From contig CM055265.1 of the NCBI GenBank assembly GCA_029237695.1, positions 214,846,506 to 214,910,505 of the forward strand: DNA of 64,000 nt, written 5' to 3'. Under the pieces are notes generated by a model. The model did not search any database and was not told the DNA's origin. It was given only the letters and a program-made list of their open reading frames with translations. Position numbers and translations under genes: made by a program. This document shows positions 25,307 to 35,840 of the stretch, piece after piece (position 1 is the stretch's first letter; each line of letters begins with the position of its first letter). The stretch comes from Conchocele bisecta (Eukaryota > Mollusca > Bivalvia > Lucinida > Thyasiridae).

Positions 25307-26950
25307 ATGATCAGCGAGGTCAACGGTGGTGTCACAATGAGTACTTTATTTCCACCCTCAATCATATCAGCTGAGGTCAACATGTTCACAAGTGAAGTAA
25401 CTTTATTCCAACCTCAATCATGATCAGCGGAGGTCACAATAGTTTCAACAATAGTGAGGTACTTTATTCACGCTTCCAATCATGAACAGCGAGGTACGTG
25501 TGTTCAACAAGTGAGTACCTTTATTCACCCTCAGGTCAAGGGAGCAGCGGGTCACGTGGGTTGGTCAACCAAGTGAGTAATTTTATTTCACCTCAATAGA
25601 TCAGCAGGTCTAATGGTGGGTCACAAGTGAAGTACATTAATCACCTCCATCATGAACACGAGGTCAACAGAGGGTCCACAAGTTAAGTACTTTATCACCT
25701 CAATATGATCAGCGGGGTCACATGTTTCAATATTTATTACGGGCATGGAGGAAGGCCAAAGTGAGTAACTTTTTAAATTTCACCACAATCATGATCAGCC
25801 GAGGTCACGTGTGTCACAAGTGAGTACTTCTTATTTCACCTCAATCATGATCAGGCGAGGTCAATGAGTCACAAGTGAGTACTTTATTACCTAAATCATG
25901 ACAGCGGGTCACATGTGTCACAAGTTGAGTACTTTAATTCACCTCAATTCATGATCAGCGAGGTCACAATGTGCCACAAGTTAGTAACTTAATATATTCA
26001 CCTCAATCAATATCAGCGGAGGTCCAACTGTGTCACAAATTAGTCTTTATTCACCTCAATATATCCAAGCGAGGTCACATGTGTTCACAAGTGAGTCTTT
26101 ATTTTCACCTCAATCATGTCAGCGGGGTCACATGTGTCACCAAGGAAGTGAGTACTTTTATTCACCTCAATCATGATCAGGGCGGTCACATTGTGTCCAA
26201 CAAGTGAGGTAACTTTATTTATTCACCCTCAATCATGATCCAGCGCGGTCACATGTGTCCACAAGTGATACTTTATTCAACCTCTAATCATGAATCATCG
26301 GCCCGGGTCACAATGGTTCCTCAATATATAACGGGCAAGGTGAAGGCCAAGAGGAGTAAACTATTTTTGATTCACCTCCAATCATATCACCCGAGGTCAC
26401 GTTTTTTTGTGGCCTCATCATGATCAGCGAGTCACAGGTTGTCACAAGGATGGATGTACTTTATTACACACCTCAATCAATGATCAGACGAGGTCACATG
26501 TGTCCACAAGTGATAAACTTTTATTCACCTCCAATCAAAATGATCAGGCAGCGAGTCAACATGTGTCACAAGGTTTATTGGTACTTCTTTTATTCCAATC
26601 AATCATGATCAGCGATTGGGTCACTTATGTCCACAAGTGAGTACTTTATTCACCTCAATTCATGATCAGCGAGGTCACATCAACCAAGTGAGGTTATCTT
26701 TATATTACACCTCATCATGATCAAGGCCGAGTCACGTGATGGACACAAGTAGTACATTAATCACCTCATCAATGATCAGGCGTGTCACATGTGTCATACT
26801 ATAGGCCTGGCATGGTGGAGGCAAGTGAGTACCCTTTTAATCACCTCATTCATGATCAGCGAGGGTCACTGTGTGTCACAGTGATACTTTATTTCACCTC
26901 AATCATACAGCGAGGCGTCCACATGTCCAACAAGTGAGGTCACTTTAATT
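22680..26950 (+). repeat. 52-bp deletion sub-family domain inside the exon-derived satellite
   Basis: In this domain most units read GTGTCA|CAAGTGAG. The 22 bp TAGATACGGGCATGGTGAAG plus GC of the 74-bp unit is absent, between short CA repeats. Clean 52-bp spacing is seen at 24030-24360. Most units also carry ATCATGATCAGCGAGGTCAC rather than ATCACGATCAGCGGGGTCAC. Isolated units that keep the GGCATGGTGAAGGCC segment occur near 24940, 25740, 26330 and 26800. The donor-like GTGAGT is kept. Confidence 0.88.
25267..25306 (+). repeat. Poly-C run in satellite
   Basis: About 40 C replace TCAAT of a 52-bp unit (CACCTCTAAC...CATGATCAGCG). Same interpretation as at 20491. Confidence 0.8.
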
Positions 26951-29900
26951 CTCCTCAATCATGATCAGGCAGGGTTCCACAATGGGAGTCAAACAAGTGG
27001 AGTACATGCGTTATTCACCTCAATCACGATTTCAGCGGGGTTTATCATGTAATAGGGGGATCAGGGGCAATGGTGAAGGCCTAAGTGAGTACTTTATTCC
27101 ACCTCCATCTTACGATTCAGCCGGTGGTCTCCGGTGTCATTAGATCAGGCATGGTGAAGGAAACCAAGTGAGTACTATTTATTCACCTCAATCACGATTA
27201 TGAGGGGTCAAGTGGGTCATTGATCGGGCATGGTGAAGGCCAAGTGAGTATTTATTCAACCTCAATCTACGATCAGGCGGGAATGTCTTTCAGGGTCTTG
27301 TCAATAGAACAGGATGGTGAAAGGCCAAGTGAGTACTTTATTCACCTCAATCACGATCAGCGGGTTCTGGCCGTTTGTCATTAGATCAAGGCTATGGTGA
27401 GGCCCAAGTGAGTACTTTTTTCACCTCAATCACGATCAGCGGGGTCAATGTCATTGATTAGGCATGGTGAGGCCTAGTGAGTTACTTTATTATTTCACCT
27501 CAATACGGGGGATCAGGCGGGTTGGTCAACGTTTTTTTGTGTCATAGATTACGGGCATTTGGTTTGGAATGAAGGCCAAGTGTTAATTTATTCACCTCAA
27601 TCACGATCAGCCGGGTTCGTGTGTCTTAGATACGGGCCAATTGGTGAAGGCCCAAGTGAGTAGTTATTCACCTCAATCACGTCAGCAGGGGTCAGAAGTG
27701 TAATAGATACAGGCATGGTGAGGCCAATTGAAAGTGAGTTTATCTTTATTCACCTCAATCAGATCAAAGGCAGGTATAATGTCATAGATACGGGCATTTG
27801 GGTGGAAGGGCAAGTGGAGTTTACTTTATTCACCTCCAAAATCCCCACGATTCAGCGGGGGTCACGTGTGCATAGATACTGGCATGGTAAGGCCCAATGG
27901 GAGTCTTTATTCACCTCATCACGATCAGAGGGTCCGACGTGTGTCAATAGTACTGGCTGGTGAAGGGCCAAGTGAGTACTTTATTCACCTCAATCACGAT
28001 CAGAGGGGTCCATGTATATAGACTGGCAGGTGGGGAAGGCCAAGTGAGTACTTTATTCTTTTCCTCAATCACGTCCAGTGGGGGTCAGTGTTGTGCTTAG
28101 TAGGGCATGGGTGAAGGGCCAAGTGAGTTCTTTATTCACCCTCAATCACGTCCAGGGGGTCATATTGTTTCATAGATAGGCATGGTGAAGGCCAAGTGAG
28201 TACTTTATTTTCCCTCATCTCGATCAGGCAGGGTTCACGTGTGTCATAATTTATGGCATGGTGAAAGGCCAATGTGGGGTTCTTTATTCAACCTTAATAC
28301 AATCAGCGGGGCTCACGTGTGGGTCATAGATACTGGCATGGTGAAGGCAAGTGAGTACTTTTTTTTATTTTCCCTCAATCACGATTCAGCAGGGTCACGT
28401 GTGTCAATAGATACTGGCATGGTGAAGGCCAAAGGGTGAAAGTGAGTTTACTTTTTTCACCTCTATCACAATCAGCGGGGTCACGTGTGTCATAGATACG
28501 GGCATGGTCAAGGCCAAGTGAGTACTTTATTCACCTCAATCACGATCAGCGGGGTCACGTGTGTTATAGATACTGGCATGGTGAAGGCCAAGTGAGTACT
28601 TTATTCACCTCAGTCACGATCAGTGGGGTCACGTGTGTCATAGATACAGGCATAGTGAAGGCCAAGTGAGTACTTTATTCACCTCAATCACGATCAGCGG
28701 GGTCACGTGTGTCAGATGCGGGCATGGTGAAGGCCAAGTGAGTACTTTATTCACCTCAATCACGATCAGCGGGGTCACGTGTGTCAGATACAGGCATGGT
28801 TGAAGGCCAACCAAGTGAGTACTTTATTCACCTCAATCACGATCAGCGGGGTCACGTGTGTCATAGATACAGGCATAGTGAAGGCCAAGTGAGTACTTTA
28901 TTCACCTCAATCACGATCAGCGGGGTCACGTGTGTCAGATGCGGGCATGGTGAAAGCCAAGTGAGTACTTTATTCACCTCAGTCACGATCAGTGGGGTCA
29001 CGTGTGTCATAGATACAGGCATGGTGAAGGCCAAGTGAGTACTTTATTCACCTCAATCACGATCAGTGGGGTCACGTGTGTCATAGATACAGGCATGGTG
29101 AAGGCCAAGTGAGTACTTTATTCACCTCAATCACGATCAGTGGGGTCACGTGTGTCATAGATACAGGCATGGTGAAGGCCAATTGTGTAGTTAGTAAACT
29201 TTATTCACCTCAGTCACGATCAGTGGGGTCACGTGTGTCATAGATACAGGCATGGTGAAAGCCAAGTGAGTACTTTATTCACCTCAGTCACGATCAGTGG
29301 GGTCAACGTGTGTCAATAGATACAGGCATGGTGAAGGCCAAGTGATTATAGTACTTTTATTCACCTCAGTCACGATCAGTGGGGTCCACGTCGTGTGTCA
29401 TAGATACAGGCATGGGTGAAGGCCAAGTGAGTACTTTATCACCTCAGTCACGATCAGTGGGGTCACGTGTGTTTCATAGAATACGGGCATGTGGTGAAGG
29501 CCAAGTGAGTACTTATTCACCTCAGTCACGATCAGTGGGGTCAGTGTGTCATAGAATACAGGCATGGTGAAGGCCCAACCAAGTGAGTACTTTATTCACC
29601 TCAGTCACGATCGGTGTGGGGTCACGTGTCATAGATACAGGCATGGTGAAGGCCAAGTGAGTACTTTATTCACCTCAGTCACGATCAGTGGGGTCACGTG
29701 TGTCATAGATACGGGCATAGTGAAGGCCAAGTGAGTACTTTATTCACCTCAATCACGATCAGCGGGGTCACGTGTGTCAGATACGGGCATGGTGAAGGCC
29801 ACGTGTGTACTTTATTCACCTCAATCATGATCAGCGGGGTCAAGTGTGTCATAGATACGGGCATGGTGAAGGCCGAGTACTTTATTCACCTCAGTCATGA

Positions 29901-32900
29901 TCAGCAGGGCCATGTGTGTCATAGATACGAGCATGGTGAAGCCAAGTGATACTGTTATTACACCTCAATAACACGAATCCAGATGGGTCATGTGGTGTCA
30001 TAAGATACTGGCCAATGGTGAGCCACGTGTGTACTTTAATTCACCTCAAGCACGATCAACGGTCACGTGTGGGGGTCATAGATACAGCATGTGAGGCCAA
30101 GTGAGTACTTTATTCACCTCATCACATTCTCAGGTCACGTGTGGTCATAGATAAACGGGCCGATGTTGAATGCCAAGTGAGGTAAACTTTTATTTTCAAC
30201 CTCAATCACGATCAGCGTGGTCACGTGTATCATAGGGATACGGCATGGTGAAGGGCCAAGTGGATACCTTTATTCACCTCAATCACGAGGCAGCGGGGGC
30301 TCGGTGGTTCATTGTTACGGTCCATGGTGAAGCTACGAAGTACTTTTATTCACCTCAATCACGAATCACGGGTCAACGTGGGTATACAAGATACGGCCTT
30401 GTGAAGCCAAGTGAGGTACTTTATTCACCATCATCACATCAGCGGGGGCACGTGTATCAAAGATACGGGCCATGGTGAAGGCCAAGTGAGACTTTATTCA
30501 CCTCAATTTCACGAATTCAGCCAGTCAAACGTTGTCATAGATACGGGCATGTGAAGGCCAAGTGAGTACCTTTATTCACCTCAATCACATCAGACGGGGT
30601 CACCGTGGTATCATAGATACGGCAATGGTTAGAAGGCCAATGAGGGTACTTTATTCACCACAATCACGATTCAGGCAAGGGGCCACGTGTGTCCATAAGA
30701 TTCAGGCTATGTTGAAGGCCAAGTTTGAGTTACTATATTCACCTCATCACGATCGCGGGGTTCACGTTAGTCATAGATACGCATGTGGGGTGAAGGCCAC
30801 GTGAGTACTTTATTTTTTATTTTTTTTGTTTTTTTTTTCAACCTCAATCCCGATTCAGCAGGGTCAACGTGTGGTCTTTAGATTCACGATGTGAAGGCCA
30901 AGTACAAGTACTTTATTTTCACCTCCAATCACGATCAGCGTGGTCACGAGGGGATATCCATGAGATACGGGCATGGTGGAAGGCCAATGATACTTTATTC
31001 ACCTCAATCAGACAAGCAGGGTCACAAAGTGTGTCATATGATTCATGGGCATGGTGAAGGCCAAGTGAGGACTTTATCCACCTTCAATTCACGAACCATC
31101 GGGGTCAACGTGTACATAATACGGGATGGTGAAGGCCAAGAGAAGTACTGTATTCACCACAAGGGGGCACCCCCCGATCAGCGGAGTCACGTGGTATCAT
31201 AGAATACGGGCCATGGTGAAGGCCAAGGGGTTGAGTACGTTTATTCACCGCCCCAATCACGAGCCAGCAGGGTCACTGCGTGTCATAGGGATTCAGGCAT
31301 GGTGAAGGCCAAGGTGATACTTTATCACCTCAATCACGATCAGCGGGTCACGTGGTATCAGAGATAACGGGCCAAGTGAAAGGCCAAGTGATACTTTTAT
31401 TCACCTCAATCACATCAAGCGGGTCACGTGTATCATAGATACGGCATGGGGTGAAGGCCAAGTGAGTACTTTATTCTCCTCTATCACATCACGGGGTCAC
31501 GTGTATCAGAGATAACGGGCATGGTGAAGGCCAAGGTGAAGTACTTTTATTCACCTCAAGTCACGACCAGCAGGGGGCACGTGTGCATAGATTCCAGCAT
31601 GGGTGAAGGCCAGTGAGTACGTTATTCACCTCAATCACGATCAGCGGGGTCACGTGTATCATAGATAAGGGCCATGGTGGAAGGCCCAAGTGAGTACGTT
31701 TATTCACCTCAATCACGATCAGCGGGGTCACCCGTGTATCATAGATACGGGCCATGGTGAAGGCCCTATGAAGTACCTTAGTCACTCAAATCACGATTCA
31801 CCAGGTCAACGTGTGTCAGAATACCTGGCATGGTAAGCCAAGTGATACCGGATTAATTCACCTCAATCACGTATCTCGGGGTCACGGTATCCGTTAGATT
31901 CACGGCATGGTGAAGGCCAAGTGATGTACTTTATTCACCCTTCAATTCACGAACAGCCGGGTCACGTGTAATCATAGATACGGGCATGGTGAAGGCCAAG
32001 TGAGTACTTTATTCACCTCAATCACGATCAGCGGGGTCACGTGTATCATAGATACGGGCATGGTTGAAGGCCAAGTGAAGTACTATTATTCACCTCAATT
32101 TCACGATTCACGGGTCACTGGATCATAGAATCGGGCATGTGAAGGCCAATGAGTACTTTATTCACCTCAACACGATCACGTGGGTCACGTGGATATAAAT
32201 ACGGCATTAGGGAAGGCCCAATGAGTACTTTTTTCACCTCAGATCACGAATCAACGGGGCTTACGTGTGTTATGATACGGGGCATGGTGGGAAGGCCCAA
32301 GTAGTACTTTATTCACCTCAATCACGATCAGCAGGGTCACGTGTGTCATAGATTCAGGCATGGTGAAGGCCAAGTGAGTACTTTATTCACCTCAATCACG
32401 ATCAGCGGGGTCACGTGTATCATAGATAGCGGCATGGTGAAGGCCAAGTGAGTCTTTAATCACCACATTCACGATCAGATAGCGGGTCACGGTATCATAG
32501 ATACGGGCATGAGAAGGCAGTGAGTTCTTTATTCACCTCAATCACGATCATCGGGGTCACGTGTATCATAGGAAACGGGCATGTGGAAGGCACAATTGAG
32601 TACATTTATTCACCTCAATCACTGATCAGCAGGTCACGTGTGTCATAGAATCAGGGCATGGTGAAGGCCAAGTGAAGTACTTTATTCATCCTCAATCACG
32701 ATCAGCGGGTCAACGTGTATCATAGATACGGGCATGGTAAGGCCAAGTGAGTACTTTAATTCACCTCAATCACGATCAGCGGGGGTCTCGTGTATCATAG
32801 ATAACGGGCCTGGTGGAAGGCCAAGTGAGTACTTTATTCACCTCCATCACATATCACACAGGGTCACGTGTGTCATAGATACGGGCCTGGAGAAGCCAAG

Positions 32901-33544
32901 TGAGTACTTTATTCAACCTACAATCACGATCACGGGGTCACGTGATCATATGATACGGCAATGGTGAAGGCCACAGTGATACTTTATTCACCTCATTCTC
33001 GATCTGCCGGGTCACCGTTTGTGTTATAGATCGGGCATGGTGAAGGGCCAAGTGATTACTTTATTCAACCTCAATCACGAAGAAGCAGGGGGTTTCAACG
33101 TTTGTAATTCATAGATAACGGGCATGGTGAAGGGCCCTAAGTGGAGGTTACTTTGAACTTACCCTCAATGCACGATCAGCTGGGGTCACGTGTATCATAG
33201 TTAGGGCGATGGTGAAGCCAAGTGAGACTTTATTCACCTCAATCACGGGATCAGCGGGTTTCGTGGTGTCATAAGATACGGGCCAATGGTGCAAGGGCCA
33301 AGTGTTTACTTTATTCACACCCTCAACTCACGATCAGCCTGGGGTCACGTGTATCATCGGAGATACAGGGCATGGTGACGGCCAGTGGTCCTAATCACTC
33401 ACACGATCGGGGCGGGGTCACGTGTGGGGTCATAGTACGGGCAGTGAAGGCCCAGTGAGTACTATCACCTCATCAGATCGTGGGGGTACGTGTATCATAG
33501 ATACAGGCATGGTGACGGCCAAGTGAGTACTTTATTCAGTACGC

Positions 33545-33602
33545 CATACAATCCATTGATTGTGATAAGTGTAGCTCCAGATCAACTAGCACACTCCTGT
33601 AG
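33545..33602 (+). mobile_element. Fragment of the TIR MITE family
   Basis: GTGTAGCTCCAGATCAACTA then GCACACTCCTGTAGCTGGAT matches the interior of the copy at 57688-57907. It marks where the satellite gives way to other intron sequence. Confidence 0.5.
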
Positions 33603-33656
33603 CTGGATAATTATACCCCCCGCAACGAGTTGTGGGGGGGCATACTGGAGTCAGGT

Positions 33657-33694
33657 CGTCCGTCCGTCTGTCCGTCCGTCCGTCCGTCCGTCCG
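33657..33694 (+). repeat. (CCGT)n microsatellite
   Basis: Nearly perfect GTCC/CCGT tetranucleotide run with one GTCT variant, in the leader of the tandem-core element. Shorter CCGT runs sit in the same position in copies at 420-455 and 7505-7540. Confidence 0.85.
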
Positions 33695-34989
33695 TAAACT
33701 TAAGATCAGAGAAATATTGTTATAACTTCTATTTCCTTCATCTAAAATGCTTGATATTTCACACATGCATTCCTGTAAGGCTCTACTACCATGCTGTGCC
33801 AAATCCACGACCGTCCAACCCCCGCAGATCCCAAGGTCAAGGTCAAATACTTAGTCCGTAAACTTAACATCAGAGAAATATTGTTATAACTTCTATTTCC
33901 TTCATCTAAAATGCTTAAAATTTCGCACATGCATTCCTGTAAGGCTCTACTACCATGCTGTGCCAAATCCATGACCGTCCAACCCACGCTGATCCCATGG
34001 TCAAGGTCAAATACGTAGTCTCTTTACAAAACTTGACATCAGTGAAATATTGTTATAACTTCAATTTCCTTCATCTCAAATGCTTAATATTTCACACATG
34101 CATTCCTGTAAGGCTCTACTACCATGCTGTGCCAAATCCACGACCGTCCAACCCCCGCTGATCCCATGGTCAAGGTCAAATACTTAGTCTCTTTACAAAA
34201 CTTAACATCAGAGAAATATTGTTATAACTTCTATTTCCTTCATCTAAAATGCTTAATATTTCACACATGCATTCCTGTATGGCTCTACTACCATGCTGTG
34301 CCAAATCAACGACCGACCAACCCCCGCTGATCCCAAGGTCACGGTCAAATACTTAGTCTCTTTACAAAACTTAACATCAGAGAATTATTGTTCTAACTTC
34401 TATTTCCTTCATCTAAAATGCTTAATATTGCACACATGCATTCCTGTAAGGCTCTAATACCATGCTGTGCCAAATCCACGACCGTCCAACCCCCACTGAT
34501 CCCAATGTCATGGTCAAATACTTAGTCTCTTTACAAAACTTAACAACAGAGAAATATTGTTCTAACTTCTATTTCCTTCATCTAAAATGCTTAATATTTC
34601 ACACATGCATTCCTGTAAGGCTCTACTACCATGCTGTGCCAAATCCACGACCGTCCAACCCCCGCTGATCCCAATGTCAAGGTCAAATACTTAGTCTCTT
34701 TACAAAACTTAACATCAGAGAAATAATTTATAAACACAATTTCCTTCATTGAAAATTCTTATTATTTCACTTGTGCATTCCTCTAAGGTTCAACTATCAT
34801 GCTGTGACAAATCTACGACTTTCCAACCCCCGCTGATCCCAAGGTCAAGGTCACATACTTAGTCTCTTTTCAAAACTTAACATCAGAGAAATATGTTATA
34901 ACTTCTATTTCTTTCATTGAAAATTCTTAATATTTCATATGCTGTGACAAATCCCCGCTGATCTCAAGGTCAACGTCACATACTTACCG

Positions 34990-35138
34990 TATAACCTCGA
35001 ATTAACGCCCCCTCCTAATAAACGCCCCCCTCCAAATTAAAAAAAATAAATAAATAAAAAATAAAATGATCAAGGACCGCCAATTTCAAACACAAATAAT
35101 CCTTAAATCCTTATATGTGTTTGAAATTGGCGGTCCTT
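34990..35138. mobile_element. Foldback MITE-like insertion with 23-bp perfect arms
   Basis: Starts near CCGTATAACCTCGAATTAAC with GCCCCC repeats. The arms AAGGACCGCCAATTTCAAAC+ACA (35072-35094) and its exact inverse (35116-35138) enclose a 21-nt loop. It lies inside the family A element. Confidence 0.65.
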
Positions 35139-35662
35139 GCTTCACATTTCACACTCTCATTGCTCCAATGGACCTCTACCACCCTGTGACAAATTCACGT
35201 TCATGCCGCTCCCGCTAATCCCAGAGTCAAGATCACAAGCCCACACACTTGGAAATTTTTACATATTTTAGGGGTACCTGGGCCCACGCGGGGGGTATTC
35301 CGTAAGCCTCGCTTACTGACCAATCTAGTTATTTACTGTCAGTGATTCATATCAAGCAATGACCCTGTTTTGGCTTTATTTTGGCCATACTCGAACTGAG
35401 TACCTGCTCAGTATGTGCTTATAAAACTTGTTAAGCATATTCTCCAAAGCTGTGCTCAAAATAATGCAGTTTGATTGGTTGAGACTGAGTATAGCCCAGC
35501 CTCAACCTATCCAACATCCTGCTTTCGAGCCCGATAAAGGACTATGTACTCAGAAGCTGTTCACACACTTAAAATATTGGTGGATAACATTGATACATTA
35601 ATATAGATAATCATAGATCTGTACCCAATAATATATTATACTGCATACATTCTACCCCCCAG

Positions 35663-35836
35663 GGTGTACAACACACGGAGTGGGTTTGACCTGATGAAGG
35701 TCGTGCACATATCGCAGGCCCAGGCTCAGCAGCGGTCCGGGCGGTCCGGGCGTGAGGCCCCGGGCACCTGCTACAGGCTCTACACAGAGGATCAGTACGA
35801 CGCCCTCAGGAAAAACACCGTGCCAGAAATACAAAG
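35663..35836 (+). CDS. DHX33: DHX33-like helicase, internal exon C (motif VI)
   Basis: Exon of 174 nt, acceptor CTACCCCCCAG, donor AAAG|GTGCGT. It enters in phase 2, completing the lysine of the previous exon, and leaves in phase 2. The translation runs [17 protein letters not shown], then [17 protein letters not shown], then [20 protein letters not shown] and [11 protein letters not shown] is helicase motif VI; its two arginines are the ATP-contacting residues of DEAH helicases. CYRLYTE and VPEIQR are typical of the family, and VPEIQRCNLAS across the next junction is particularly DHX33-like. The exon is GC-rich compared with its AT-rich flanks, as expected for coding sequence. It sits 22 kb downstream of exon B because of the satellite, and a second satellite begins 5 nt past its donor. 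Confidence 0.95.
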
Positions 35837-35840
35837 GTGC

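Larger units (their letters stand above)
12517..33535 (+). repeat. Exon-derived satellite array, 74-bp unit with 52-bp variants (about 300 copies)
   Basis: The unit is 56 nt from the 3' end of the DHX33-like exon B plus 18 nt of the following intron (GTGAGTACTTTATTCACC). The junction is visible: the exon has GAGACA|TCAATCACGATCAG, while every later copy has TTCACC|TCAATCACGATCAG. The first monomer (12517-12590) is the functional exon end. Successive clean copies are spaced 74 bp (for example GTGAGT at 12645 and 12719). Each copy retains a donor-like CAAGTGAGT. The last unit ends near TTTATTCAGTACGCC at about 33535. Because 74 is not a multiple of 3, and TGA spans each exon-intron junction, the copies do not form a long open frame; the open frames across the array are by-products. 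The copy number is an estimate from length. Confidence 0.97.
33609..35328 (+). mobile_element. Complete tandem-core element (family A)
   Basis: 5' hairpin CCCCCCgCAACgaGTTGtGGGGGG near 33613-33639. A (CCGT)n leader follows at 33657-33694, then about eight core units of 168 bp (33694-34990) and a degenerate unit. The 3' hairpin is GTAAGC-ctc-GCTTAC (35302-35316), then TGACCAAT and CTAG-TT. The core is homologous to that at 7884-9470: TATTTCACACATGCATTCCT, CCATGCTGTGCCAAATCCAC, CCCAAGGTCAAGGTCAAATA. Confidence 0.8.

Noticed and set aside
12540..33458. Many open frames of 60-125 codons in the exon-derived satellite
   Set aside because: They are translations of the repeat unit in shifting frames. 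Several are open at once, and the unit length is not a multiple of three. They carry no domain other than the exon fragment.
35652..35834. Minus-strand frame opposite exon C
   Set aside because: It is the shadow of a strongly supported plus-strand exon with motif VI and correct splice phases.
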